Below are positions 12,103-20,427 of a stretch of DNA of 64,000 bases, one piece after another (the first letter of the stretch is position 1; every line of letters starts with the position of its first letter). The notes beneath the pieces are model-generated. The model saw nothing but the letters and a program-made list of their open reading frames with translations. It ran no database searches and was not told the DNA's origin. Both the position numbers and the translations under genes were made by a program. Origin of the DNA: Oleomonas cavernae (GTDB taxonomy: Bacteria > Pseudomonadota > Alphaproteobacteria > Zavarziniales > Zavarziniaceae); NCBI RefSeq assembly GCF_003590945.1, contig NZ_QYUK01000011.1:2074001-2138000 (forward strand), written 5' to 3'.

Positions 12103-12576
12103 ATGGAAAAAGTGCCCATGACGGCCGGGGGCTATGAAGCCCTCGAGGCCGAATTGAAGCGGCTGAAGCAGGTGGACCGCCCGGCGGTGATCCAGGCCAT
12201 TTCGGCGGCGCGCGAACACGGCGACCTGTCGGAAAACGCCGAGTATCACGCCGCCAAGGAAAAGCAGAGCTTCATCGAAACCCGCGTGATCGAGCTCGAG
12301 GACAAGATCTCCCGCGCCCAGGTGATCGATGTCAGCAAATTGTCCGGTACGGTGGTGAAGTTCGGCGCGGTCATCACCCTGGTCGACACCGACACGGACG
12401 AGGAACAGGTGTTCCAGATCGTCGGCGTCGACGAGGCGAATGTGAAGGAAGGCCGGCTCTCGGTCTCCTCCCCCGTGGCCCGCGCCATGATCGGCAAAAC
12501 CATCGGCGACGCCATCGAGGTGACCACCCCCGGCGGCCACAAATCCTATGAAATCCTGCAGGTGAAGTTCGCCTGA
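12103..12576 (+). CDS. greA: Transcription elongation factor GreA
   Basis: Rescues backtracked RNA polymerase by stimulating cleavage of the nascent RNA through the secondary channel. 157 residues from ATG 12103, preceded by AGAGGGG; the frame is open back to 12010, but that stretch has no GreA similarity. An N-terminal coiled coil carries the tip motif [18 protein letters not shown] with the acidic DLSENAEY residues. The C-terminal FKBP-like domain ends [18 protein letters not shown]. It follows carB by 102 bases. Confidence 0.98.
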   Translation: MEKVPMTAGGYEALEAELKRLKQVDRPAVIQAISAAREHGDLSENAEYHAAKEKQSFIETRVIELEDKISRAQVIDVSKLSGTVVKFGAVITLVDTDTDEEQVFQIVGVDEANVKEGRLSVSSPVARAMIGKTIGDAIEVTTPGGHKSYEILQVKFA

Positions 12577-12600
12577 GAGCGAGGATCCCTCCTCACCCTG

Positions 12601-12664
12601 CCCTCTCCTCCCAGGAGGAGAGGGTTCATCAAGCCCCCTCCGCCTTCAGGGGGAGGGGGTTGGG
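12601..12664. repeat. GC-rich double palindrome between greA and the DUF1178 gene
   Basis: An 11-bp perfect palindrome (CCCTCTCCTCC / GGAGGAGAGGG, 2-base centre, 12601-12624) is followed by a second, purine-rich hairpin formed by CCCCCTCC (12633-12640) and GGAGGGGG. It sits between convergent genes, probably doubles as a bidirectional terminator, and looks like a dispersed intergenic repeat of the kind common in alphaproteobacterial genomes. Confidence 0.6.
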
Positions 12665-12689
12665 GGAGGTGGTCGGCGCCGACCTCCAG

Positions 12690-13112
12690 TCAAGCGTCTT
12701 CGCGCTCGATCCAGGGAATGCGCGCCACCGGCACGCCTTCATCGTCCAGCGCCTTGGCTTCCTCGGCCGTGGTTTCGCCGTAGATGCCGCGCGCCTGCGT
12801 CTCGCCATAGTGGATCTTGCGCGCTTCCTCGGCGAAATTCGGGCCGACGTAGTCGCAGTTCTGTTCGACCTTCTGGCGGATTTCCTTCAGCGCGGCACGC
12901 ACCTCGGCCTGCTTTTCGGCGGCCTTGACCGATTTCTCCCGGCTGACGCCGGTGGCGATATTGGTCGCCTGCGGCCCGCGCACGATCTTGGCTGACCCGC
13001 AGACCGGGCAAGCGACCTTGCCCTGCTTCTGCTGCTTCTCGAAGGTGGCGCTGTCCTTGAACCATGCCTCGAAGACATGAGCCTGCGCACAGCTTAGGTC
13101 ATAGACGATCAT
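12690..13112 (-). CDS. DUF1178 family protein
   Basis: Small cytoplasmic protein of unknown function, 140 residues, matching the DUF1178 pattern. It starts MIVYDLSCAQAHVFEAWF, continues with a CPVC zinc-knuckle-like pair near residue 35 and the downstream segment GPNFAEEARKIHYGE, and ends VARIPWIEREDA. Only two cysteines form the CxxC, with C8 as a further one, so metal binding is only a suggestion. In alphaproteobacteria it typically lies directly after the nitrilase-family gene; here two LprI-like genes intervene. Confidence 0.92.
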   Translation of the reverse strand: MIVYDLSCAQAHVFEAWFKDSATFEKQQKQGKVACPVCGSAKIVRGPQATNIATGVSREKSVKAAEKQAEVRAALKEIRQKVEQNCDYVGPNFAEEARKIHYGETQARGIYGETTAEEAKALDDEGVPVARIPWIEREDA

Positions 13113-13165
13113 GATCTTGATGTGACTAACACGTGTCGCTTTGACAAGGGGTTAACCGCCGCCGA

Positions 13166-14170
13166 TCACTCGAACGGCAGCGGGGCGTTCATTTTTGCCA
13201 CAGCCTTGAGCTCCGCCCAGGGGATCCGGCAGTCATAGCCATCCCGCCCGTAGCTGTCGTAATTGTAGCGGATGACCGCGCCGTCGCGATCGAAGGACCA
13301 ACCGCCGATCTCGATGATGGCGCCCGAAATGAAGCCATCCCTGACAGCAGGCTCCGCCTCCCAAGGCCCGTCGCCGCGGCGTTCCCGTTCGGCGAGGATA
13401 TCCGCCCGGCAGATCGGTACCAGCCGGGCCAGGGCCTCGGGATCGACGACGTCGTCGAGGCACAGCGGCCGCCCCTCGACCGGCAGGTAATTCACCGAAT
13501 AGTAGCTGCCGAAAGCGTGGGCCCCGCCGGTGTCTTCGTAACCGCTGAAAATGACGGAGATCAATCGGGCCGAGGCATGTTGGATGCGATAGCGTTCGAC
13601 CATTTCGAGCGCGGGCACCTCATCAAGGCTATAAGGCCCGTCGACCACACCAGGCAGTACTTTCATCTCCGCAGTAGACTTGTTCAGAAGTTCGTTGAAG
13701 GGCGCCATCCCCGGCCCGTCAGCATTGGGCCAAGCCATCGAGATCAAAACCTCCGGCGCCTTCCGATAGTAAAATACCGGCAGAAACCGCGGGGCATCCG
13801 GGCCGCTGAATTCCGGCTCGCCCCTCAACAACCGTATCCGCTCGCCCGTTTCGCGCACGACGCAGACATCATCAACAATTTCGGTGTCCTCGCGGTAATT
13901 GGTGCAGCGCTGCCGCCGCTCGAGCCAGACCGCCTGGTCACCCTGCAGGGCGGCACGCTGAGTCTCACCCAGGCGACCGGCAAGGGCCGCATAGGCACGG
14001 TCCAGTTCCTCCTCCGCCTTCCTTGCCTGCGGATCGGCACAAATCGCCCTGTCGACCAGAGTTGCCGCCGGGGCACAGTCCGCGGCGCAGGCAGTGCCAG
14101 CACCCGCGGCGATGATCAAAAGAGCACCCACCCAGCGAAGCCCACTTAGAACGGCAGGGGCGCACCCCAT
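13166..14170 (-). CDS. Secreted LprI-like (DUF1311) plus DUF3298-like protein, copy A
   Basis: Predicted periplasmic protein, 334 residues from ATG 14170 with a signal peptide ending AGAGTACA. The first 100 mature residues have the LprI/DUF1311 pattern: a Cys-containing start (CAPAATLVDRAICADPQARK), a paired helix with LDRAYAALAGRL, then DQAVWLERRQRC. The C-terminal part (about 130-330) resembles the DUF3298/RsiV-type fold (ISVIFSGYEDTGGAHAFGSY, then CLDDVV and acidic strands). LprI in Mycobacterium inhibits lysozyme, so a cell-wall-protective role is possible but unproven. It overlaps copy B by 25 bases, in the same operon. Confidence 0.75.
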   Translation of the reverse strand: MGCAPAVLSGLRWVGALLIIAAGAGTACAADCAPAATLVDRAICADPQARKAEEELDRAYAALAGRLGETQRAALQGDQAVWLERRQRCTNYREDTEIVDDVCVVRETGERIRLLRGEPEFSGPDAPRFLPVFYYRKAPEVLISMAWPNADGPGMAPFNELLNKSTAEMKVLPGVVDGPYSLDEVPALEMVERYRIQHASARLISVIFSGYEDTGGAHAFGSYYSVNYLPVEGRPLCLDDVVDPEALARLVPICRADILAERERRGDGPWEAEPAVRDGFISGAIIEIGGWSFDRDGAVIRYNYDSYGRDGYDCRIPWAELKAVAKMNAPLPFE

Positions 14171-15120
14171 TTCACGATACCCTTCAGATCGGCCCAGGAG
14201 ACGGCGCAGTCGTAGGCGCCCTCGGCGTAGGAGCCCAGGGCATAAGCGTCGTAGTGAATCTGGGCGCCATCTTGGCCGAAGCTCCAGGCGGATATCGAAT
14301 TGATGCTGTCGGCCAGCGCCTCGTCGCTCATGGAAGAGTCGATCAGTTCCTCGGGCACTGCGCGGGCGCGCTTCTCGGCGGCGATCGAGGCCCGGCACAG
14401 CGGGATCAGGGCCGCCTTGCCGCGGGCATCGAGAACATCGTCGAGTTGCAGGGCGCGGCCGGCCTGGGGCAGGTAGTTCACGGCACTGGCATAGCCCATG
14501 CCATGAGCACCGCCGGTGAATTCGTAGCCGTCGAAGGCAATCGAGATCAGCCGGTCCGAGGCATAGCCGATGCGGTAGCCCATGGTGTTGCCATAGGGGC
14601 CCTCGACCGCGTCGCGGTTCACCTCGCCGCCTGAGGTTGCGCGCGCGACCAGGCCATTCAGCGGTCCCATGCCGGGGCCGTCCACCTGGGGCCAGACCAG
14701 GGAGATCTCGATCTGCCGGCCTTCGTCCACCTTGCGATAGAACACGGGTGCGAAGCTGGGGGCGCCAGGCCCGGCGTATTCCGGAGTGCCGCTGAGCAGG
14801 CGGGTGCGCCGCTCGGTCTCACGCCGCAGGCAAGCGGGATCGGCCGGTGGCGGGGCCTTGTCGCCGTAATTGAGGCACAGGTTCTCGCGCCGCTTCAGCC
14901 AGTCGACCTGGTCGCCCTTCAACGCCGCGCGTTGCGCCTCGTCCTGACGGCTGCGCAGGGCGGCATAGGCCTCGCCCATGGCGTCGTCGGCGGCCTTGAC
15001 CGCCGGATTGGCGCAGATCGTCCGCTCGATCGCGGTGGTGGCCTTGGCGCAGTCGAAGGCGTTGGCCGCCGGCACCGTGCCCAGCAGGATCACGGTGGCG
15101 AGAAGACTGAGGCGGATCAT
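14146..15120 (-). CDS. Secreted LprI-like (DUF1311) plus DUF3298-like protein, copy B
   Basis: Paralogue of the downstream gene with the same architecture; 324 residues from ATG 15120. A signal peptide (MIRLSLLATVILLGTVPAANA) is followed by an LprI/DUF1311 segment (CAKATTAIERTICANPAVKA, QVDWLKRRENLC). A DUF3298-like C-terminal region contains ISIAFDGYEFTGGAHGMGY and ends in the near-shared tail GAPLPF. The start overlaps the stop of the nitrilase gene by four bases (ATGA), so expression is probably tied to that operon. The two copies keep the same Cys pattern, which argues for disulphides and periplasmic location. Confidence 0.77.
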   Translation of the reverse strand: MIRLSLLATVILLGTVPAANAFDCAKATTAIERTICANPAVKAADDAMGEAYAALRSRQDEAQRAALKGDQVDWLKRRENLCLNYGDKAPPPADPACLRRETERRTRLLSGTPEYAGPGAPSFAPVFYRKVDEGRQIEISLVWPQVDGPGMGPLNGLVARATSGGEVNRDAVEGPYGNTMGYRIGYASDRLISIAFDGYEFTGGAHGMGYASAVNYLPQAGRALQLDDVLDARGKAALIPLCRASIAAEKRARAVPEELIDSSMSDEALADSINSISAWSFGQDGAQIHYDAYALGSYAEGAYDCAVSWADLKGIVKWGAPLPF

Positions 15121-15937
15121 GGCCCGACGAACGCCCGGTCGTGCTTCAGGGCCGGGATCTTGCCCCGCACCGCTTCGACCGCGGACAGGTCCAGGTCGGC
15201 CACGATGAATCCGGGCTCGGTCCCGGCATCGGCCAGGACCACACCCCAGGGGTCGATGATCAGGGCATGGCCGAAGGTCTGGCGGCCGTCTTCGTGGGTG
15301 CCGGTCTGGGCCGGGGCGATGATGAAGCAACCGGTCTCGATCGCGCGGGCCCGCTGCAGGATGTGCCAGTGCGCCTCGCCGGTGATCCTGGTGAAGGCGG
15401 CCGGTGTCGCGATGATCTGGGCACCGGCCTGGGCCAGCCGGCGATAGAGGGCGGCAAAGCGGATGTCGTAGCAGATGGTCAGGCCCAGCCTGGCCCCGTC
15501 GACATCGGCCACCACGGCTTCCTCGCCCGGGCGATAGGCAGCGCTTTCGCGGAAGCTCTCGCCGCCCGGCAGGTCGACGTCGAACATGTGGATCTTGTCG
15601 TAGCGCGCCTTGATCTCCCCCCGGGGTCGATCAGGAAGGCCCGGTTGGCCAGGCGATCCTCGCCCGCGTCGATCGGCAGGGAGCCGATCAGCAGGTGGAC
15701 GCCCAGTTCCTGCGCCAGCTTGCGCAGCGCGGCCAGGGCCAGGTCATCCTGCTCGACCCGGATCTTGGGCCGCATCGCGCGCTTGTCCCGCTCCATCAGC
15801 GAGGTCATCTCGGGCGTGGCGATCAGCTTGGCGCCGGCCGCGGCGGCCTGGCGGATGAGGCCCGAGACCGTCTCGATATTGGCGGCAACGTCGCGGCCGG
15901 CCGTGATCTGAACGCAGGCGACACGCAACGTGGTCAT
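15117..15937 (-). pseudogene. Carbon-nitrogen hydrolase (nitrilase family), frameshifted
   Basis: Nit-type amidase of the nitrilase superfamily; relatives act as omega-amidase or deaminated-glutathione amidase. The N-terminal half (15937 to about 15620) has the first catalytic Glu region, AKLIATPEMTSLM. The C-terminal half, in another frame, has the nucleophile Cys in GLTICYDIRFAALYRRLA and continues to the stop. The frames join at a C6G4 run (15617-15626). Restoring one base gives an uninterrupted IDPRGEIKARYDKIHMFDVD-like sequence. With that base the protein would be about 273 residues, the normal length. A sequencing error is as likely as a true lesion. It sits between grxC and the LprI pair. 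Confidence 0.88.
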
Positions 15938-15952
15938 GGGCAGGCTCCGGGC

Positions 15953-16213
15953 TCAGGCAGATGCCAGGAGCGTATCCAGCTTGCCTGCCTGATCAAGCGC
16001 ATAGAGGTCATCGCAGCCACCCACATGGGTGGCGCCGACAAAGATCTGCGGCACGGTGCGGCGGCCCCCGGCCTTCTGCGTCATCTCGGCCCGCTTGGCG
16101 GCGTCCATGGAAACGTCGATCTCGGTGTAGTCGACGCCCTTCTTCTGCAGCAATTGCTTCGCCCGGTAGCAATAGGGGCAGATCATGGTGGTGTAGATGG
16201 TGACGTCGGTCAC
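15953..16213 (-). CDS. grxC: Glutaredoxin 3
   Basis: Glutathione-dependent thiol-disulphide reductase of about 86 residues. The thioredoxin-fold start TDVTIYTTMICPYCYRAKQ contains the dithiol active site CPYC. The cis-Pro region (RRTVPQIFVGATHVGGCDDLY) that binds glutathione is intact. I chose GTG at 16213 because GGAG lies 8 bases upstream; an in-frame TTG at 16237 would add eight non-conserved residues. The order comF-grxC-nitrilase is the conserved alphaproteobacterial one. Confidence 0.95.
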   Translation of the reverse strand: MTDVTIYTTMICPYCYRAKQLLQKKGVDYTEIDVSMDAAKRAEMTQKAGGRRTVPQIFVGATHVGGCDDLYALDQAGKLDTLLASA

Positions 16214-16267
16214 GGTGGATACTCCGGCTATTCCCAATCACAAACGTGGTGCAATGCGGAAAGATCC

Positions 16268-17080
16268 TCAAGAGCCTTCACCGGCATGTATGACCCGCGC
16301 CACCGTCAGGACATCGACCCGGGCCGCCCCGGCGGCGAGCAGCTTGCGGGCGCAGGCATCCACCGTCGCCCCGGTGGTCATGACATCGTCGATCAGGACC
16401 AGGTGCTTGCCGGCCACGGCCGCGGCCACCGGCACCTCGAAGGCATGGGCCACGTTGCGCAGGCGGGCAAGGCGGCCCAGCCGGCCCTGGCTGGGCGTCG
16501 CGCGCCGGCGCACCAGCGCCTGGGTGAGGACCGGAACAGCCGCCAGCCCGCCCACGGCCCGCGCCAGTTCGGCCGACTGGTTGTAGCGCCGGCCCAGGCG
16601 ACGGCGCCAATGCAGCGGCACCGGCACCAGCGCGTCGGCGCCGTCGAGGCAATCGCCGCCGGCCTGCACCAGCCAGCGCGCCAGCGCCGGGGTCAGGTCC
16701 AGGCGATCGCCGTGCTTGAAGCGCAGGATCAGGTCGCGCACCGGCCCGACATAGCGGGCCGCGGCCCGGGCCCTGGTGAACCGCGGCGGAGCGGCCACGC
16801 AGGCACCGCACAGGGCCCCCTCGCCGACCGGCAGCTCGAACGGCAGGCCGCAGCAGGTGCAGCGCGGATCGGTGATGAACGAGACGGCGGGCCAGCAGGC
16901 GGCGCACAGGCGGCCCGGCGCATCGACCGGCTGGTCGCAGGCGACGCAGACCGGCGGCAACAGGAAATCGAGGAAGGCCGTTGCCCCCCGAACCGCGATC
17001 CGCCCCCAGCCGCCTGCGTTCACGCCCCGCTCCCGGCCGGCTCGAAGGTCAATGCCGGCGCCGCTTGCCTTGTTTTTCAC
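16268..17080 (-). CDS. comF: ComF family phosphoribosyltransferase-like protein
   Basis: ComF-type protein implicated in natural transformation in several bacteria; the biochemical role is not firmly known. 270 residues at most, since the start is uncertain because the frame overlaps the upstream cyclase gene by 32 bases. An N-terminal double zinc ribbon (CVACDQPV, LCAACWP, CTCCGLPF, LCGACV) is followed by a phosphoribosyltransferase domain. The PRPP-binding motif is VLIDDVMTTGATVDACARKL, and the RRRYNQ-type helix appears as RRLGRRYNQSAELARA. Confidence 0.94.
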   Translation of the reverse strand: MKNKASGAGIDLRAGRERGVNAGGWGRIAVRGATAFLDFLLPPVCVACDQPVDAPGRLCAACWPAVSFITDPRCTCCGLPFELPVGEGALCGACVAAPPRFTRARAAARYVGPVRDLILRFKHGDRLDLTPALARWLVQAGGDCLDGADALVPVPLHWRRRLGRRYNQSAELARAVGGLAAVPVLTQALVRRRATPSQGRLGRLARLRNVAHAFEVPVAAAVAGKHLVLIDDVMTTGATVDACARKLLAAGAARVDVLTVARVIHAGEGS

Positions 17081-18137
17081 TGTACATGAGCTTGTCCGCC
17101 TCGGCGATCAGGCGATCGAGCGTGCCGGCATCGGCGGCGCTCGGCTCGATCATGCCGATGCTGGCGGAAAGCCGGTAGGGCGCGTTCGAGCGGGCATTGA
17201 AGTCGTCGATGCGCGCCTGGAACGCGGCCCGCAGTTCGTCGGCCCCGGCCACCGGGTCGATGGCGAGGACGCAGAACTCGTCGCCGCCCATGCGCGCGAT
17301 GATGTCGCTGCGCCGGAACCCCTGGCGCAGGGTCTCGGCCACGCCGATGATCAGCGCGTCGCCGGCGGCGTGGCCCAGCGTGTCGTTCACCCGCTTCAGG
17401 CCATCGACATCGATGAAGGCCAGCAGGCAGCGCTGCCCGCTGCTCAGGACCTCCTCGGCCAGCTTGTAGAAGCCGCGGCGATTGTGCAGCCCGGTCAGTT
17501 CGTCGGTAACCGACAGGATTTCGATCTCCTGGTTGGCCCGGGCCAGCGCCAGGGTGCGTTCCTGCACCCGCTGCTCGAGCTCGGCATAGACCTGGACATT
17601 CTCCATGGCGATCGAGGTCGAGTCCGCCAGCGCCTGCAACAGCCGCAGATCCTCGGCGGATGGCTGGCGATGGTCGGCCCAGTAGTTGCCGATCGCCCCG
17701 ATCGGGTCGAGGGTGCGAATGGGCACCATGGCCAGGCTCTTGACGAAGGTCGGGCGGTAGGCTTCCTGGGGAATGCGCTCGTCGGCGAAAATGTCGGGAA
17801 TGACGACCGGCGACTTGTTCGTCATCACCCAGCCGCTGATGCAGATTTCCTGGGGAAAGCGCTTGCCCTTCCACAACGGTTCGATGGCATCCTCGTCGGC
17901 GTAGTGGCAATAGGGGCCGTCGCGCAGGACGAAGGTGGCACCGTCGCAACCGGTGAGGTCTCGGGCCACGGTGCGAACGATGACCTGGACATCCGGCAAG
18001 GTGCGGGCCAGGGACAGCTCCTGTACCGCGTGAAGCAACCGCTCCATACCGCGTAGATAGCGATCCGTGTCCAGGACGGCCGGACTGGCTGTTACCGGCC
18101 TCGGCTCTTCGCGCGATTCGCGAGCATTCATCGCCAA
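17049..18137 (-). CDS. GAF-GGDEF diguanylate cyclase
   Basis: Predicted cytoplasmic enzyme making c-di-GMP from two GTP. 362 residues. A GAF sensor domain (about 35-185) is joined by a short coiled coil (186-208) to a GGDEF domain (about 209-360). The catalytic motif is an exact GGDEF at 284-288. The inhibitory I-site RxxD is present as RRSD at 275-278, five residues upstream, so product feedback inhibition is expected. The GAF ligand is unknown; C64 in TGCDG and H78 are candidates if haem or redox is sensed, but that is speculative. It overlaps comF. Confidence 0.95.
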   Translation of the reverse strand: MAMNARESREEPRPVTASPAVLDTDRYLRGMERLLHAVQELSLARTLPDVQVIVRTVARDLTGCDGATFVLRDGPYCHYADEDAIEPLWKGKRFPQEICISGWVMTNKSPVVIPDIFADERIPQEAYRPTFVKSLAMVPIRTLDPIGAIGNYWADHRQPSAEDLRLLQALADSTSIAMENVQVYAELEQRVQERTLALARANQEIEILSVTDELTGLHNRRGFYKLAEEVLSSGQRCLLAFIDVDGLKRVNDTLGHAAGDALIIGVAETLRQGFRRSDIIARMGGDEFCVLAIDPVAGADELRAAFQARIDDFNARSNAPYRLSASIGMIEPSAADAGTLDRLIAEADKLMYSEKQGKRRRH

Positions 18138-18277
18138 ACCCCTTACAACGCGGCTGTATTTTCAGTCTAAGCGCGATCGAAAGAACTGGCGAGTTTGCTG
18201 TGCGGCCGGCGTCACGGTCCTGGCATGGCACTCCCTTGGCGCTCGCGATCGCGCCGCAGTCATGCCATATCAGGACC

Positions 18278-19210
18278 ATGACGCCACGCGCCCCCGCCCC
18301 CCCTGCCCCCAACGACATGCTGGTGTTCGATCGCCGGGCCGTGGCGCGCCACCGCGAGCGCGCCGCCGCGACCCTGGGCCGGCATGGCTTCCTGTTCGAG
18401 GAGATCGCCCTGCGCCTGGCCGAGCGGCTGGACGACATCAACCGGCAGTTCCCCCTGATCCTCGACCTGGGGGCGCATGACGGCGCCCTGGGCCGCCTCG
18501 TCGCCGCCGGCGGGCGTGGCACGGGGCTGGTCTCAACCGACCTGTCCCAGCACCTGGTGGCCCGGGCGCCGGGCCTGCGCCTGGTGGCGGACGAGGAATG
18601 GCTGCCTTTCGCCGACCAGAGTTTCGACCTGGTGCTGTCGGCCGGCTCGCTGCATTGGGTGAACGACCTGCCGGGCACCCTGATCCAGATCCGCGATGTG
18701 CTGAAGCCCGACGGGCTGTTCATGGCGTCGCTGATCGGCGGCGGCACCTTGATCGAGTTGCGCCAGGCCTTCCTGGCCGCGGAGGCGCGCGTCGAAGGTG
18801 CCGCGTCGCTGCACGTCTCGCCCTTCGTAGACCTGCGCGATGCGGCGGGCTTGATGCAGCGGGCCGGCTTTGCCATGCCGGTGGTCGACCTGGAGACCAT
18901 TACCGTTACCTATGCGGATGTCTTCGCCCTGATGCGCGACCTGAAAGGCATGGGCGAGGCCAATGCCCTGGCCGCCCGCCGGCGCAAGCCCCTGCGCCGG
19001 GAGACCCTGCTCGCCCTGGCCGAGGAATATCAGGCGCGCTTTGCGCTGGCCGACGGCCGCATCCCGGCGACCTTCGAGATCGTCACCTTGACCGGCTGGG
19101 CGCCGGGGCCCGATCAACCGGTGCCCAAGCGCCCCGGCTCGGCCAAGAGCCGCCTGGCCGACGCCCTGGGCACCGTCGAGGTAGGCACCGGCGAGAAGCC
19201 CGGCCGCTGA
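18278..19210 (+). CDS. SAM-dependent methyltransferase (BioC/NDUFAF5-like)
   Basis: Class I methyltransferase, 310 residues from ATG 18278. The AdoMet-binding motif I is ILDLGAHDGALGRLV, motif II region is ADEEWLPFADQSFDLVLSAG, and LHWVNDLPGTLIQIRDVLKP follows. This is the pattern of BioC-like enzymes and the mitochondrial complex I assembly factor NDUFAF5. Alphaproteobacterial relatives are annotated either way. The long C-terminal part (TLTGWAPGPDQPVPKRPGSA) is typical of the NDUFAF5-type group. It is divergent from the cyclase gene. Confidence 0.85.
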   Translation: MTPRAPAPPAPNDMLVFDRRAVARHRERAAATLGRHGFLFEEIALRLAERLDDINRQFPLILDLGAHDGALGRLVAAGGRGTGLVSTDLSQHLVARAPGLRLVADEEWLPFADQSFDLVLSAGSLHWVNDLPGTLIQIRDVLKPDGLFMASLIGGGTLIELRQAFLAAEARVEGAASLHVSPFVDLRDAAGLMQRAGFAMPVVDLETITVTYADVFALMRDLKGMGEANALAARRRKPLRRETLLALAEEYQARFALADGRIPATFEIVTLTGWAPGPDQPVPKRPGSAKSRLADALGTVEVGTGEKPGR

Positions 19211-19237
19211 CGGCCTCTATGCAGGAAAGTGCCAACA

Positions 19238-19262
19238 ACGTATATATATCGTCAGTATATTC
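19238..19262. promoter_or_regulatory. AT-rich operator/promoter of the orphan antitoxin gene
   Basis: ACGTATATATATCGT (19238-19252) is a near-palindrome, followed by CAGTATATT. It is the only strongly AT-rich stretch nearby and lies about 30 bases before the antitoxin start. This is where an autoregulatory ribbon-helix-helix antitoxin would bind. Confidence 0.5.
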
Positions 19263-19281
19263 TGTCGTGGAAGGGCCGCGT

Positions 19282-19560
19282 ATGTCGAAGGAAGCCGTCT
19301 TCACGATGAAGCTCGAACCCGAGTTGCGTGCCCAGTTCATGGCCGAAGCTGCTGGCGAAGACCGGCCAGCGTCCCAGATCATGCGCGAACTGATGCGCAG
19401 CTATATCGAGCAGCGTCGCCAAGCCCGCGAATACGACGACTACCTGCGGCGCAAGGTCGAGGCCGGCCGCGCCTCGATGAAAGCCGGCCACGGCAGGCCG
19501 GATGCCGAGGTCGAAGCAGCATTCGCCGCCAAGCGCACCCGGATCCTTGACCAGACGTGA
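19282..19560 (+). CDS. Antitoxin of a RelB/ParD-like family (toxin partner truncated)
   Basis: 92-residue protein. The start VFTMKLEPELRAQFMAEAAG is a ribbon-helix-helix pattern, followed by RPASQIMRELMRSYIEQRR (second helix). A charged C-terminal tail (RRKVEAGRASMKAGHGRP) resembles toxin-binding tails of antitoxins. The GTGA at its end overlaps the start of a ParE-like frame, the classic coupling, but that toxin ends after 29 codons. The antitoxin is therefore probably an orphan, free to act as an anti-addiction factor or simply decaying. Confidence 0.8.
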   Translation: MSKEAVFTMKLEPELRAQFMAEAAGEDRPASQIMRELMRSYIEQRRQAREYDDYLRRKVEAGRASMKAGHGRPDAEVEAAFAAKRTRILDQT

Positions 19561-19646
19561 TCGTCATATGGACGCCGGAGGCAGAGCGGGATCGCGCTGA
19601 CATCTGGGAAAACATCGCGGCAGACAACCCAATGGCCGCCGCCTAG
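19557..19646 (+). pseudogene. Truncated ParE/RelE-type toxin
   Basis: A 29-codon frame starting GTG in the antitoxin stop. It reads IVIWTPEAERDRADIWE and then an IAADNP motif, the signature first 25 residues of ParE toxins, but stops at TAG 19644-19646. Full-length ParE is about 90-100 residues, so roughly 70 percent is missing. No continuation was found in another frame, because the sequence runs straight into the end of the opposite-strand DUF533 gene. This is a real deletion rather than a frameshift. Confidence 0.8.
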
Positions 19647-20347
19647 GTCTTGACGGTGGCGGAGACGACCTGGGTGTCGAGATGGGCGGCAAGGCCGGCC
19701 GGCAGCTTCAGGCGCGCGGCCAAGCCTTCGAGGAAGGCTTTTTCGGCCGGCTGGTCGGGTTCGATCACTAGGCGCGCGGCCAGGTAGAGCTCGGCCCCCT
19801 GTTCCTCGGTCGAGGCGGTGCGGGCGACTTCGTCGAGCGAGATCGGGCGCGCCAGCAAGTCGAGGACAAAGGCCTTTTCTTCCGACCCCAGGCCCAGGCG
19901 CTCGATTTCGCCGAACAGGCGCTGCTGCTCGGTCGCGTCGACGTGGCCGTCCGCCTTGGCCGCCGCCACCATCGAGGTGATCAGGGCCAGGGTGAACGGC
20001 TTGCCGTCGCTCGACGAGAGCGCATCGGCGCGGAATTCCGGGGGCGGCACCTGCGCCTGCTCGCCCGGCGCCGGGGCGGCGCCGTCACGCCAGTTGCGAT
20101 AGGCCTTGTAGGCAAGGTAGCCGACCGCGGCGGTGCCGCCGATCCTGGCCACATCGCCCAGCAGGCCGCGACCGCCGCGGGAGCCCAGCAGCAGGCCGAG
20201 GATGCCGCCGGCCGCGGCACCGCTGGCAAAGCCGCCGCTGCCGCTCATGCCGTCCAGCCTGTCCCTGGCTTGCCCGCCCAGGCCGGCGGCCTGACGGCCG
20301 AGGTCCGAGCCGAGCACCCGGTCGAGCAGTGATTTTGCATCGAACAT
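19643..20347 (-). CDS. DUF533 (YebE-like) tellurite-resistance-TerB-fold membrane protein
   Basis: 234 residues. The N-terminal half has a Gly/Ala-rich hydrophobic stretch (GAAAGGILGLLLGSRGGRGLL and AAVGYLAYKAYRNW) suggesting membrane association. The C-terminal half is a DUF533/TerB-like helical domain (LALITSMVAAAKADGHVDAT, then LFGEIERLGLGSEEKAFV) with the acidic DGHVD loop typical of the family. Function is unknown; E. coli YebE is envelope-stress responsive. It converges tail to tail with the truncated ParE fragment. Confidence 0.88.
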   Translation of the reverse strand: MFDAKSLLDRVLGSDLGRQAAGLGGQARDRLDGMSGSGGFASGAAAGGILGLLLGSRGGRGLLGDVARIGGTAAVGYLAYKAYRNWRDGAAPAPGEQAQVPPPEFRADALSSSDGKPFTLALITSMVAAAKADGHVDATEQQRLFGEIERLGLGSEEKAFVLDLLARPISLDEVARTASTEEQGAELYLAARLVIEPDQPAEKAFLEGLAARLKLPAGLAAHLDTQVVSATVKT

Positions 20348-20427
20348 TCAAGCATCTCCTGAAGGCCAAGCCCCTGCCACAGATCGGGGATTGGCCTTCA
20401 GAGTCAACCCTTGACGCGCCGGATGGC

